From contig CAKVJR010000064.1 of NCBI GenBank assembly GCA_934754855.1, forward strand, positions 1 through 9,871: DNA of 9,871 bases, read 5' to 3'. This document shows, in pieces, positions 1 to 7,287 of this stretch. The notes under the pieces were generated by a model. It was not told where the DNA came from, did not search any database, and saw only the letters and a program-made list of their open reading frames with translations. A program made the position numbers and the translations under genes. Source of the stretch: an uncultured Candidatus Melainabacteria bacterium (GTDB taxonomy: Bacteria; Cyanobacteriota; Vampirovibrionia; Gastranaerophilales; Gastranaerophilaceae). The first letter of the stretch is position 1. Each line of letters begins with the position of its first letter.

Positions 1-2
1 AC

Positions 3-251
3 GTAAAACTTTCAAGTGACGAACTCGTAAAATCGGCTCTTGAAAAACTCGAAAAGGCTGACGTCATAGGCGATTTCAAAATTATCAGAAAAAATCACGC
101 AGACGGAATTAAACTCTATCTTGATGACGAAGTAACAAGCATTTTGGTCAGAAAGAGCGGCACTGAGCCACTTTTGAGAATTTATTTTGAATCTGACAGT
201 GATGACAAAATCAAAAATTTCATCGAAAAAGTTGACGAATTAATCAAATAA
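3..251 (+). CDS. alpha-D-phosphohexomutase, C-terminal fragment
   Basis: This is the 3' end of a gene that begins before the window; 82 codons and a TAA stop are visible. The fragment contains RKSGTEPLLRIYFES, the phosphate-binding loop of domain 4 in the alpha-D-phosphohexomutase superfamily, whose members move a phosphate between C1 and C6 of a hexose or hexosamine. The serine, threonine and arginines of the loop grip the substrate phosphate. Family members include phosphoglucomutase, phosphomannomutase and GlmM. The RIYFES continuation looks more like the phosphogluco/phosphomannomutase branch than GlmM, but the active-site serine and sugar-specificity loops lie outside the window, so the substrate is not assigned. 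A terminator follows the stop after 4 bases. Confidence 0.85.
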   Translation, partial: VKLSSDELVKSALEKLEKADVIGDFKIIRKNHADGIKLYLDDEVTSILVRKSGTEPLLRIYFESDSDDKIKNFIEKVDELIK

Positions 252-255
252 CAAA

Positions 256-281
256 AAAGCCCCGAACTCAATCGGGGCTTT
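256..281. terminator. bidirectional intrinsic terminator
   Basis: A 10-bp perfect inverted repeat (AAAGCCCCGA at 256-265, TCGGGGCTTT at 272-281) flanks a 6-base loop. On the minus strand the GC-rich stem runs into six consecutive T, which suits termination after kdsB, whose stop lies 15 bases away. On the plus strand it is followed by TTTAATTTT, suited to the phosphohexomutase gene. The two genes converge on it. Confidence 0.9.
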
Positions 282-296
282 AATTTTGAGTGAAAA

Positions 297-1028
297 TTAT
301 TTATTTTCGACAATTTTCTTAAAAGCGTTCAAGTCGTCAATCGTATCGATTCCGACAGAATCGTAAACGACAGGCGAAACCTTGATTTTCATGCCGTTAT
401 ATAACGCTCTGAGTTGCTCAAGGCTTTCTGCTTTCTCGATTTTCGGCTGATCAAGTTTAATCATCTTGAACAAAGAGTCACGGCGATAACCGTAAATTCC
501 GATGTGTTTATAAAAATCAGCGATATCGTAATTTCTTTCGTACGGAATCTTTGAGCGTGAGAAGTACAAAGCGTAGTTATTGCAATCGAAAACTACCTTT
601 ACCATATTCGGATCTTCTTTATCATCTTCTGCTCTGACAAAAGTGCAAAGCGTTGTGATATCTGCATTCGGGTCATTTTTAAGATTTTTGATAACTTCTT
701 CCACGCAAAGCGGGTCAATCATCGGCTCGTCCCCTTGAAGATTAACAATAATGTCAAAATCAGGGTGACGTTCTGCAACTTCTGCAATTCTGTCGCTGCC
801 GCATTTATGGTTTTCTGATGTCATTTCTACGTCTGCACCAAAGGATTTTGCAGTGTCAAAAATTTCCTGATTATCAGTCGCAATAATCACGGCATCAGCA
901 CCTTTAACGGATTTTGCACGTTCCCAAACCCATTGAATAATCGGTTTGTCACAAACTTTGATAAGCGGCTTGCCTTTTAATCTTTTTGAATTATATCTTG
1001 CAGGAATAATAATCGCTGTTTTGCCCAT
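297..1028 (-). CDS. kdsB: 3-deoxy-manno-octulosonate cytidylyltransferase (CMP-Kdo synthetase)
   Basis: KdsB activates Kdo: CTP + Kdo gives CMP-Kdo + diphosphate in the cytoplasm, supplying Kdo transferases of the lipopolysaccharide inner core. The 243-residue product matches the family's usual length of about 250. Near the N-terminus it has the nucleotide-binding signature PARYNSKRLKGKPL (residues 9-22), then NHKCGSDRIAE (73-83) and NLQGDEP (96-102), whose Asp binds Mg-CTP; FSRSKIPYER and HIGIYGYRR follow. I chose the ATG at 1028 because AGAGGA sits 5-6 bases upstream and the protein then starts directly at the first beta strand. An ATG 24 bases upstream would overlap prmA and add eight residues unlike the family. 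The gene starts one base after the prmA stop and is last in the argS-acc-prmA block. The assignment is secure. Confidence 0.96.
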   Translation of the reverse strand: MGKTAIIIPARYNSKRLKGKPLIKVCDKPIIQWVWERAKSVKGADAVIIATDNQEIFDTAKSFGADVEMTSENHKCGSDRIAEVAERHPDFDIIVNLQGDEPMIDPLCVEEVIKNLKNDPNADITTLCTFVRAEDDKEDPNMVKVVFDCNNYALYFSRSKIPYERNYDIADFYKHIGIYGYRRDSLFKMIKLDQPKIEKAESLEQLRALYNGMKIKVSPVVYDSVGIDTIDDLNAFKKIVENK

Positions 1029-1029
1029 T

Positions 1030-1938
1030 TTAATCCTCTCTTTCTGCGACAAAAGCCACCCATTCTTTTTCTTGGGTCTTTTCCAAAATTTTCAAATTAT
1101 TTTTAACTAGAGCGTCATAAACAATCTCGGCTTTTTCGTCCAAAATACCGCTCAAAACTGCCTTTCCGCCTATTTTCATAATTCTTTTAATATCTGGCAT
1201 AATATCTCGCAAAACATTATGCAAAATATTTGAAGCGACGAAATCATAGGTATTATCAGGCAAAACGTCAATTGTTGCAGTTTGAAAATTAATATCGGCA
1301 TTGTTGATTTTTGCGTTCTCAATAGCCGTCACGACAGCCTCACCGTCGTTATCAACCGCATCAATTTTTTTTGCACCGACCTTCTCGGCACAAATTGCCA
1401 AAATTCCCGAGCCGCAACCGACATCTGCAACCGTATCGCCCTCTTTGACATACTTTTCAATTGCCTGAGCACAAAGTCTTGTCGTCGAGTGAGTACCCGT
1501 TCCAAAAGCGTTTCCGGGGTCAAGAATAATAACCTTTTCGCCCTCTTTTGCCTCATATTTTTCCCAACTCGGGCAAATAACGATTTTTTCCGAAATATTT
1601 GACGGTTTCCAATGTTCTTTCCACTTCTTCGACCAATCTTCATTGGGCTGAACGGTAATTGTAATATCCCAAGAACCGATGTCTTCGTTGAAAATTTGTT
1701 TTTCAATCATTTCATCACGTTTTTGGTGAAAAAACGTCTGAACACTGTCAAAATCAAGGTTTTCGTCCGTAACGTAAGCCTTTACGACGTCATAAACCGC
1801 TTTTGTGAGTTTTGTTTTTTTGAACTCTTCGATTCCCGTGATAATTCCCTCACAGTCGAAGTTTTCCTGACAAATATCACATACGATATCCGCACAAATC
1901 GGATTGATTTTAATCGCTATTTCACGATAGGTTTTCAT
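1030..1938 (-). CDS. prmA: ribosomal protein L11 methyltransferase
   Basis: PrmA uses S-adenosylmethionine to trimethylate ribosomal protein L11. The product has 302 residues, close to the usual 290-310. The N-terminal part (about 1-100) is the L11-recognition domain. A linker with WKPSNISEKIVICPSW precedes the Rossmann methyltransferase domain. The PrmA hallmark DPGNAFGTGTHSTT is at residues 140-153, SAM motif I DVGCGSG at 172-178 and the acidic ribose-binding strand IDAVDND just after; SNILHNV (236-242) stands where the family has an N-I-L-x-N catalytic loop. The ATG overlaps the upstream accA stop as ATGA, suggesting translational coupling; only a distant AAAGG lies upstream. Its place beside acc genes looks like operon packing rather than a functional link. 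Confidence 0.95.
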   Translation of the reverse strand: MKTYREIAIKINPICADIVCDICQENFDCEGIITGIEEFKKTKLTKAVYDVVKAYVTDENLDFDSVQTFFHQKRDEMIEKQIFNEDIGSWDITITVQPNEDWSKKWKEHWKPSNISEKIVICPSWEKYEAKEGEKVIILDPGNAFGTGTHSTTRLCAQAIEKYVKEGDTVADVGCGSGILAICAEKVGAKKIDAVDNDGEAVVTAIENAKINNADINFQTATIDVLPDNTYDFVASNILHNVLRDIMPDIKRIMKIGGKAVLSGILDEKAEIVYDALVKNNLKILEKTQEKEWVAFVAERED

Positions 1939-2885
1939 TTGAGGAATACGCCTTTCGTTCTGAATTTGTCATATCTGTCCTGACGCAATTCTTCCGCTGA
2001 CATAGGCATAAGTTCTTTTAAATATTTAACGATTTTTTTCTTCAAATGTTTTGCCGTCAAATCAGGGTCATAATGAGCCCCGCCTTGAGGTTCTTTGATA
2101 ATATCGTCAATGATTTTGAACTTTAACAAATCCTCGGGGGTGATTTTCAAAGCCTCTGCCGCTTTATCGGCAAGCGATGCATCACGCCACAAAATTGATG
2201 CACAACCTTCAGGCGAAATTACCGTGTAATAAGCGTGTTCAAGCATCAGGACTTTATTTGCAACTGCAAGTCCCAACGCACCGCCAGAGCAGCCCTCGCC
2301 TGTAATTACGGCAATTACGGGAACATTCAACTTCGCAAGTTCTGCAAGGTTGACGGCAATCGCCGTGCCTTGTGCGGTTTCCTCTGCCTTAATTCCCGGA
2401 TATGCCCCCGGAGTGTCAATCAAAGTGACAATCGGCATATTGAACTTTTCTGCGTGCTTAAACAATCTCAAAGCCTTTCTGTAACCTTGAGGTTGAGGCA
2501 TTCCGAAGTTGTGAACAAGGTTTTCTTTCGTTGTTTTGCCTTTGTAAGTTCCGATTAACATAACGGGAATTCCGTCGATTTCACAAGGTCCGCCAACGAT
2601 TGCTCTGTCGTCGGTACCGACTCTGTCGCCGTGAAATTCTATGAAATTTTCGGCAATTCTATCAACATAATCTTGGAAATTCGGACGTTCAGAGTGTCTT
2701 GCAATTTGAATTTTTTGTGACGGCGTCAAATTTGAATACAATTCTTCTGCGTATTCGTCTGCCAATTTTTCAAAATGTTTCACTTCTGTTGTCATATTCT
2801 GTCCTGATTTTTCACCTTGTTTCTTCAATTCTTCTATTTTATCCCTTAATTCATAAAGGTTTTTCTCAAACTGAAGCATATTCAT
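1935..2885 (-). CDS. accA: acetyl-CoA carboxylase carboxyltransferase subunit alpha
   Basis: AccA pairs with AccD to form the carboxyltransferase that moves CO2 from carboxybiotin (on AccB) to acetyl-CoA, making malonyl-CoA for fatty-acid synthesis. The product has 316 residues (E. coli about 319). An N-terminal helical region is followed by RPNFQDYVDRI, EFHGDRVGTDDRAIVGG, then LIDTPGAYPG (about 155-164) and the glycine-rich oxyanion-type loop GEGCSGGALG (196-205), and VISPEGCASILWRD, all typical of the crotonase-fold alpha subunit. I chose the ATG at 2885 because GAGGA lies 5 bases upstream. An ATG at 2879 is a less well spaced alternative, and one at 2900 has no good ribosome site. With this start the gene overlaps the accD 3' end by 20 bases; its own stop overlaps prmA. 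Confidence 0.95.
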   Translation of the reverse strand: MNMLQFEKNLYELRDKIEELKKQGEKSGQNMTTEVKHFEKLADEYAEELYSNLTPSQKIQIARHSERPNFQDYVDRIAENFIEFHGDRVGTDDRAIVGGPCEIDGIPVMLIGTYKGKTTKENLVHNFGMPQPQGYRKALRLFKHAEKFNMPIVTLIDTPGAYPGIKAEETAQGTAIAVNLAELAKLNVPVIAVITGEGCSGGALGLAVANKVLMLEHAYYTVISPEGCASILWRDASLADKAAEALKITPEDLLKFKIIDDIIKEPQGGAHYDPDLTAKHLKKKIVKYLKELMPMSAEELRQDRYDKFRTKGVFLK

Positions 2886-3855
2886 TTTTATCCTCGACAT
2901 TCGTTTTTGACTTTGCAGTCTTTTTTGTTGACTTTACGGCTTTTTTAGCGTGTTTTGCTTCTGCCTTTTCTTCCGATTTTCCCTCTGTTCTCGGTTTATG
3001 AAGTTTCAAAACCTTGGAAATAATCGATTTCAAATGTTCTCTGTCAGACAAAATATCTATCTGACCAAATTGCATAAGGTATTCAGCCGTTTGGAAGTTT
3101 GAGGGCAAATTTTGCTTGATTGTTTGCTCAATTACTCTTCTGCCCGCAAAACCGATTCTTGCACCCTGTTCGGCAATAATTACATCACCGAGCGTCGCAA
3201 AACTTGCCGTAACACCGCCAAATGTCGGTTCGGTCAAAACCGTAATATACAAAAGTCCTGCCTCTTGCAATCTCGAAACGGCACAACTTGTTTTTGCCAT
3301 TTGCATAAGACTCAAAGCACTTTCTTGCATTCTCGCTCCGCCCGATGCAGTTACAACTATCATCGGCAAACGATGTTCAAGTGCGTATTCCATTGCAAGA
3401 GTAATCTTTTCACCGACTACGCTGCCCATTGAACCGCCCATATACTCAAAGTCCATAATTGCGGCAGAAACTTCTTCACCGTCAATTTTGCCCGTTCCGC
3501 ATCTTACCGCTTCGTCAAGGTTTGTCTTTGCTTTTGCCGCTGCAAGACGCTTTTCGTATGCTTCCGTATCAACAAAATGCAACGGGTCTGTCGGCAAAAT
3601 GTTCTTGAACATTTCAACAAACGTTCCCTCGTCAAAAAGTTGCTTAATTCTTTTTTCCGAATTTATCCGAAAATGATAATGACATTCCGGACAAACGTAC
3701 ATGTTGTTTTCAACATCTTTTCTCAACAACTGTGCTCCGCAATTGTAACATTGCAGCCACAAGTCGCCGATGTGGTCATCGATATGTGTTTCGTCTAATT
3801 CTCTGTGTGCTATTTGTAATTCTTTTCTTTTATTAAACCAATCTTTAATTGTCAT
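2866..3855 (-). CDS. accD: acetyl-CoA carboxylase carboxyltransferase subunit beta
   Basis: AccD is the zinc-containing partner of AccA in acetyl-CoA carboxylase. A four-cysteine zinc ribbon lies at C36, C39, C55 and C58 (CYNC and CPEC). The carboxyltransferase domain follows, with MDFEYMGGSMGSVVGEKI, VVTASGGARMQES and LTEPTFGGVTASFATLGD as family landmarks. The product has 329 residues against about 300 in E. coli. The excess is mostly a C-terminal tail from about residue 287, with some 12 lysines in the last 43 positions plus Ala, Ser and Thr, and no recognisable domain. This tail is encoded partly in the overlap with the accA start. In E. coli the carboxyltransferase is known to bind its own mRNAs; whether the tail contributes to anything similar here is unknown. 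The ribosome site is weak (AGAAG). A promoter candidate lies just upstream, so accD may be transcribed separately from argS. Confidence 0.96.
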   Translation of the reverse strand: MTIKDWFNKRKELQIAHRELDETHIDDHIGDLWLQCYNCGAQLLRKDVENNMYVCPECHYHFRINSEKRIKQLFDEGTFVEMFKNILPTDPLHFVDTEAYEKRLAAAKAKTNLDEAVRCGTGKIDGEEVSAAIMDFEYMGGSMGSVVGEKITLAMEYALEHRLPMIVVTASGGARMQESALSLMQMAKTSCAVSRLQEAGLLYITVLTEPTFGGVTASFATLGDVIIAEQGARIGFAGRRVIEQTIKQNLPSNFQTAEYLMQFGQIDILSDREHLKSIISKVLKLHKPRTEGKSEEKAEAKHAKKAVKSTKKTAKSKTNVEDKNEYASV

Positions 3856-3876
3856 TTTTCTTCTCTTTTCGTCTGA

Positions 3877-3905
3877 ATTTTAACAGATAAAATTAATTCT
3901 GGCAA
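3877..3905 (-). promoter_or_regulatory. candidate internal promoter for accD-accA-prmA-kdsB
   Basis: Read on the minus strand, TTGCCA (3900-3905, five of six matches to TTGACA) is followed by a 17-base spacer and TAAAAT (3877-3882, five of six to TATAAT). TGT directly precedes the -10 hexamer, an extended -10 element. Transcription would begin near 3870, leaving a leader of about 15 bases before the accD ATG. A 7-bp A/T-only inverted repeat (3876-3882 with 3888-3894) overlaps the -10; it is too weak to call a terminator. No start-site data exist here, so this remains a prediction. Confidence 0.6.
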
Positions 3906-3910
3906 AATCG

Positions 3911-5725
3911 TTACATTCTCTCGGGTGCTGTCGCCCCAATAAGCGTCAACACTGACTTCGTGACATAAATTGTCGCTTGGATAAGCGCAAGTTTCGCTTT
4001 TGAATTATCTTTATCATCTGTCAAAACCCTTACTGCTGCGTAGAATTTGTGGAATGTTGCCGCCAACTCTCTCAAATACTTCGTGAGCAAATAAGGTGTA
4101 TAATTTGTCGCCGCATTAACTACGACTGTCTTATATTCATTCAATTTTTCAATCAATATTTTGATTTCTTCAGACTCGTCCTCACTCTTCCAAAGTGCCG
4201 ACAAGTCGTCTTTTTTCAAGTTATTGAAATATTCGTCAAGTTCCTCTTTCGTGAACATTGCCGGAATTGTTTTGTTATTCGCAACATCGTGGCGTTCGTT
4301 TATCGCATTTCTGATAACCGAACAAGCCCTTGCATGTGCGTATTGGCAATAGAAAACAGGGTTTTCATCAGTCTGCGATTTTGCAAGTTCAACGTCAAAT
4401 TCGAGAGTATTGTTAATATCTCTCATAATCATCCAAAATCTCGTTGCATCAACGCCGACTTCATCAATGAGTTCATCAAGAGTAACCATTTTTGTTCTCT
4501 TGCCCATTCTGACCTGTTCGCCTTTGATACTGAGGTTTACAAGTTGTCCCAAAAGAACGGTCAATGAATCGGGATTATAGCCCAAAGCCTCTATTGACGC
4601 TCTCATTCTCGGAATGTAACCGTGGTGGTCTGCCCCCCAAATGTTAATCAATCTTGTAAATCCACGTTTCAATTTATCGTAATGATAAGCAATATCTGCC
4701 GTCAAATACGTATATGCACCGTCTTGTTTTTTAATTACTCTATCCTCATCATCACCGTAATCAGAGGATTTGAACCATACGGCACCGTCTTTTTCATACA
4801 ACTTGCCAAGTCTTTGCAATTCGTCTAAACACTTTTGTACGTCCCCTCTTTCGTGCAAAGAAGTTTCCGAATAAAAATTATCAAAATGTGTTTCAAATTT
4901 TTCCAAAAGTGCTTTTTGTTTAGCAAGCATATCCCGCTTTGCAAAGCCTTTCAAAATCTCGTGTGTGGCAGAATCAGCCTCGGGTTTGTTTTCGGCAATC
5001 ATCTTATCACAAATATCTTTGTATTCCTTCACAAATTTTTTCGCACAATCAATCAAATAATCGCCCGTGTAATAATTTTTTGCCTCTTCTTCATCTTGCG
5101 GGAAATCAATGTCCGCACCGAGTTCCCTCATTACACGAATATACAAAGATTTGCCCAATTTGTTCATTTGGTTGCCTGCATCATTGACATAATATTCTTG
5201 GAAAACATCATAGCCCGAGAATTTCATAACATTTGCCAATGCACTGCCAACTGCCGCCCAACGACCGTGTCCGATATGGAAAGGCCCTGTCGGGTTTGCA
5301 CTTACATATTCAAGAATAACCTTTTCGCCTTTGCCTGCATCGTTTTTACCAAAGTCGGTTTTCTTGTCCAAAATCTCTTCTACAACGCCGTTTAAGACAT
5401 CTGTCATCGAAGATTGTTTGACCTTGAAGTTGATGTAGCCGCCGACAATTTTAAGGCTGAATTTTTCCAAATCCTTTTCGTCAGAGTCAATTTCGCTCTC
5501 AAAATCTATATATTTTACAATGCTTTTCGCCGTTTCAAACGGATTTTTTCGGCTGTATCGGCAAAGTCCCGAAATATTTATCGCAAAATCGCCAAAATCA
5601 CGATTTTTCGGCACTTCCACGTTAAAAGACGGGATATCTGCCTCGGTTAAATTTCCGCAAGCACCCTTGGAAATTGCCGTCTTTATACCGTTTACAACCA
5701 AATTCAAACATTCTTCTTTAAGCAT
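3911..5725 (-). CDS. argS: arginyl-tRNA synthetase
   Basis: ArgS is a class I aminoacyl-tRNA synthetase that charges tRNA-Arg with arginine. The product has 604 residues (E. coli 577). An N-terminal tRNA-recognition domain includes PKNRDFGDFAINI. The Rossmann catalytic core follows with ANPTGPFHIGHGR carrying the HIGH signature at about residues 150-153, then YYVNDAGNQM and WGADHHGYIPR. In the KMSKS position the protein has RMGKRTKMVTL (about 406-416), a degenerate form; ArgRS often departs from the consensus there. The C-terminal DALR-type anticodon-binding domain includes YAHARACSVIRNA and ends in the typical APERM. I preferred the ATG at 5725 over an in-frame GTG at 5737, because GTGAGA then serves as a modest ribosome site and the family begins here. 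It leads the minus-strand block; 55 bases separate its stop from accD. Confidence 0.96.
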   Translation of the reverse strand: MLKEECLNLVVNGIKTAISKGACGNLTEADIPSFNVEVPKNRDFGDFAINISGLCRYSRKNPFETAKSIVKYIDFESEIDSDEKDLEKFSLKIVGGYINFKVKQSSMTDVLNGVVEEILDKKTDFGKNDAGKGEKVILEYVSANPTGPFHIGHGRWAAVGSALANVMKFSGYDVFQEYYVNDAGNQMNKLGKSLYIRVMRELGADIDFPQDEEEAKNYYTGDYLIDCAKKFVKEYKDICDKMIAENKPEADSATHEILKGFAKRDMLAKQKALLEKFETHFDNFYSETSLHERGDVQKCLDELQRLGKLYEKDGAVWFKSSDYGDDEDRVIKKQDGAYTYLTADIAYHYDKLKRGFTRLINIWGADHHGYIPRMRASIEALGYNPDSLTVLLGQLVNLSIKGEQVRMGKRTKMVTLDELIDEVGVDATRFWMIMRDINNTLEFDVELAKSQTDENPVFYCQYAHARACSVIRNAINERHDVANNKTIPAMFTKEELDEYFNNLKKDDLSALWKSEDESEEIKILIEKLNEYKTVVVNAATNYTPYLLTKYLRELAATFHKFYAAVRVLTDDKDNSKAKLALIQATIYVTKSVLTLIGATAPERM

Positions 5726-5757
5726 TTTAAATCTCACAATTGTGTATTCTTAATGAC

Positions 5758-5785
5758 ATTTTACCAAAAAAAAGATTCTATTCAA
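5758..5785 (-). promoter_or_regulatory. candidate argS promoter
   Basis: On the minus strand, TTGAAT (5780-5785) and TAAAAT (5758-5763) are 16 bases apart, and TGG immediately precedes the -10, an extended -10 form. The spacer contains eight consecutive T. Transcription would start near 5751, about 25 bases before the argS ATG. A perfect TATAAT at 5792-5797 on the same strand has no well-placed -35 partner. Confidence 0.55.
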
Positions 5786-5810
5786 ATTAAGATTATATTA
5801 AAAGCCATAC

Positions 5811-5839
5811 TTGAATAATTACAAGGCTTTTGCTACCAT
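5811..5839 (+). promoter_or_regulatory. candidate rlmH promoter
   Basis: TTGAAT (5811-5816), a 17-base spacer and TACCAT (5834-5839) with an extended -10 TGC directly before it. The hexamers match the sigma-70 consensus at four of six positions each. The predicted start is near 5846, giving a leader of about 27 bases that carries AAAGGT just before the rlmH ATG. Confidence 0.5.
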
Positions 5840-5872
5840 TAACCTGTAAAAATTTATTCAAAAAAGGTCTTT

Positions 5873-6343
5873 ATGAACATAAAAATTATTGCCGTCGGAA
5901 AAATCAAAGAAGATTACGTCAAATCAGCCACAAATGAATATATCAAAAGGCTTTCGCCATATTTCAGGCTATCAATCGTCGAAATTCCCGCCGAACAAAT
6001 TTTGGACGAGTTCCTCGCCGAAAAATACAAAGAAATTGAAGGCGAAAAAATCCTCTCCGCCATCAAGCCCGATTCTTTCGTCATAACACTCGAAATTTTA
6101 GGAAAAATGCTCTCCTCGACCGAACTTGCCGAAAAATTAAAAGAAATTACAAATTCGGGAATTCAAGAACTCGTTTTCGTCATAGGCGGTGCAAACGGTT
6201 TGCACAAAAAGGTTTCAGACCGTGCAAACTTTAAATTGAGTTTTTCAAAATTAACATTCACTCACCAACTTATGAGAATGATTTTGACCGAACAAATCTA
6301 TCGTGCATCAAAAATTAACGCCCACGAACCTTATCACAGATAA
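5873..6343 (+). CDS. rlmH: 23S rRNA (pseudouridine1915-N3)-methyltransferase
   Basis: RlmH is a small SPOUT-class methyltransferase that acts on pseudouridine 1915 in helix 69 of 23S rRNA, on the assembled 70S ribosome. The 156-residue product matches the family (about 155). It starts with the family N-terminus MNIKIIAVGKIKEDYV. The SAM-binding trefoil-knot region shows FVIGGANGL (102-110) and LSFSKLTFTHQLMRMILTEQ (122-141), followed by QIYRA. It ends in EPYHR, the conserved C-terminal Tyr-His segment used in catalysis and substrate binding. AAAGGT lies 4-5 bases before the ATG. The gene is divergent from argS. No convincing terminator follows within the 109-base gap to the next gene. Confidence 0.96.
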   Translation: MNIKIIAVGKIKEDYVKSATNEYIKRLSPYFRLSIVEIPAEQILDEFLAEKYKEIEGEKILSAIKPDSFVITLEILGKMLSSTELAEKLKEITNSGIQELVFVIGGANGLHKKVSDRANFKLSFSKLTFTHQLMRMILTEQIYRASKINAHEPYHR

Positions 6344-6452
6344 TATTTATTTTTGTAAAATTTTTTGTAAACATTTATTGCAAATTTAAAATCATGTGAA
6401 ATTAGCCCACGAGTAAAAGTTTTTATATAAATATAAGGTGAAAGGGGCAATT

Positions 6453-7082
6453 ATGGTATCGATAGATGTCACGAAATTAGCATCACAACTTAAAAGCGGA
6501 GCAAAAGATGTTCTTAAAAATCTAAAAGAAAATCCCGCTGAAGGAAGTATTTTTGATGCTGCAAACAAATTGGGAATTAACAGTAAAGAAGATTTAATGG
6601 CAGGCGTTGAACGCTTTAAGGCTGATCCTACCGGTACTGCGGACTCGATACTTAAAACTTTATCGGAAAAAGGGTTCAAGTTCAGCGGTACAGAGGAAAA
6701 AGCAGAAGGAACGAAAGAATTTTCGGTTGATAATATCGGAAAATCGCAAGCCGCAGAAACTACAAAAGCAACGACGGCAAAAACAACAAATGCAAAAACC
6801 GCAGCAAAAACGCAAACTCCTCAGATAGAACAAAAAACAACAACTGAGGAAGTGGCTGATACAGTTGAAGAAGAAGAAACGACGGAAACAGGAAATACTC
6901 AAGAATTTGGCGGTGTTTTCGGAAAATTAGGCATTAAAAATGAGGCTGATTTGCAGGCTGCCGTTAAGAAATTCAAAGAAAATCCGAAAGAATCGGCTCA
7001 ATCCATTGCAAAAACTCTCGGACTTTCCGATAATATTACCGCAAAATTATCGAGCATTATTTCAAAATTCACAAAAGCATAG
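6453..7082 (+). CDS. unrecognised protein with duplicated helical modules
   Basis: I do not recognise this 209-residue protein. I chose the ATG at 6453 because AGGGG lies 5 bases upstream; an in-frame GTG at 6438 overlaps that ribosome site and is unlikely. It has no signal peptide, transmembrane segment or cysteine. Residues 39-70 and 158-189 align without gaps at 17 of 32 identical positions (shared KLGI, DL, FK, P, SI and KTL), and residues 20-42 look like a third, shorter copy with KENP. Between them, about residues 77-152 form a low-complexity linker rich in Thr, Ala and Lys that turns Glu-rich before the second module. This suggests two small helical domains on a flexible tether, perhaps for binding a protein or nucleic acid. 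An A+T-rich TATATAAATATAA (6424-6436) precedes it without a clear -35, and a strong terminator follows, so it is likely a single-gene unit. Confidence 0.85.
   Translation: MVSIDVTKLASQLKSGAKDVLKNLKENPAEGSIFDAANKLGINSKEDLMAGVERFKADPTGTADSILKTLSEKGFKFSGTEEKAEGTKEFSVDNIGKSQAAETTKATTAKTTNAKTAAKTQTPQIEQKTTTEEVADTVEEEETTETGNTQEFGGVFGKLGIKNEADLQAAVKKFKENPKESAQSIAKTLGLSDNITAKLSSIISKFTKA
6567..6662 (+). repeat. protein module repeat, copy A
   Basis: This stretch codes for residues 39-70 of the 6453-7082 protein and is the first full copy of a 32-residue module that begins KLGI and ends KTL. It aligns with copy B without gaps at 17 of 32 residues. The overlapping bases 6510-6578 (residues 20-42) resemble the module's second half followed by KLGI, as if a partial copy preceded it. 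Confidence 0.75.
6924..7019 (+). repeat. protein module repeat, copy B
   Basis: This stretch codes for residues 158-189, the second copy of the 32-residue module, near the C-terminus. It shares KLGI, DL, FK, P, SI and KTL with copy A in the same spacing. The divergence at other positions suggests an old internal duplication rather than a recent one. Confidence 0.75.
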
Positions 7083-7120
7083 TTTTATCGGCAGTTAATT
7101 GGTAAGAACCGTTGATTTTG

Positions 7121-7152
7121 AAAAATCCCCGACGATACCTCGGGGATTTTTT
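7121..7152 (+). terminator. intrinsic terminator after the duplicated-module gene
   Basis: ATCCCCGA (7125-7132) pairs with TCGGGGAT (7140-7147) around a 7-base loop, extended by A/T pairs, and the stem runs into six T on the plus strand. It lies 38 bases after the stop at 7082. The A tract on the other side would also allow function on the minus strand. Confidence 0.88.
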
Positions 7153-7223
7153 GTCGGAAAATTTATTTGACATACATAACCACGGACGAATGCGTAAGAT
7201 ATTCACTCAATTAATGTGGGAAA

Positions 7224-7249
7224 AGATATTTCGCTTCGCTCAATATGAC
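7224..7249 (+). repeat. hairpin repeat unit 1
   Basis: This is the shortest copy: AGATATTTCG, a minimal CTTCG centre, then CTCAATATGAC. Arms ATATT (7226-7230) and AATAT (7242-7246) pair. Confidence 0.65.
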
Positions 7250-7287
7250 GGTAAATTCGCATTATTTTTTATAAATGAATAAACAAT

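Noticed and set aside
3876..3894. Terminator between argS and accD
   Set aside because: The 7-bp inverted repeat contains only A/T pairs and has no following T tract. It is better explained as part of the overlapping promoter.
4480..4515. Loss of the KMSKS motif as a sign of a non-functional arginyl-tRNA synthetase
   Set aside because: The MGKR sequence is degenerate, but ArgRS commonly lacks canonical KMSKS, and the HIGH motif, catalytic core and anticodon domain are intact and full length.
3112..5395. Many plus-strand open frames of 60-186 codons opposite accD and argS
   Set aside because: They are antisense shadows of conserved genes, with Cys/Phe/Ile-rich compositions typical of reverse-strand frames and no ribosome sites or recognisable motifs.
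6344..6452. Promoter, riboswitch or small RNA between rlmH and the duplicated-module gene
   Set aside because: I saw only A+T-rich sequence with a TATATAAATATAA tract. There is no suitable -35, stable hairpin or known leader motif.
6607..6902. Alternative frames within the duplicated-module gene, including a Cys/Phe-rich minus-strand frame at 6660-6902
   Set aside because: They arise from the low-complexity A-rich linker codons. The forward frame at 6453 has the ribosome site, internal homology and terminator.
7167..7200. TTGACA (7167-7172) as the -35 of a promoter entering the repeat region
   Set aside because: No -10-like hexamer lies 16-18 bases downstream; the nearest, TAAGAT at 7195, is 22 bases away.
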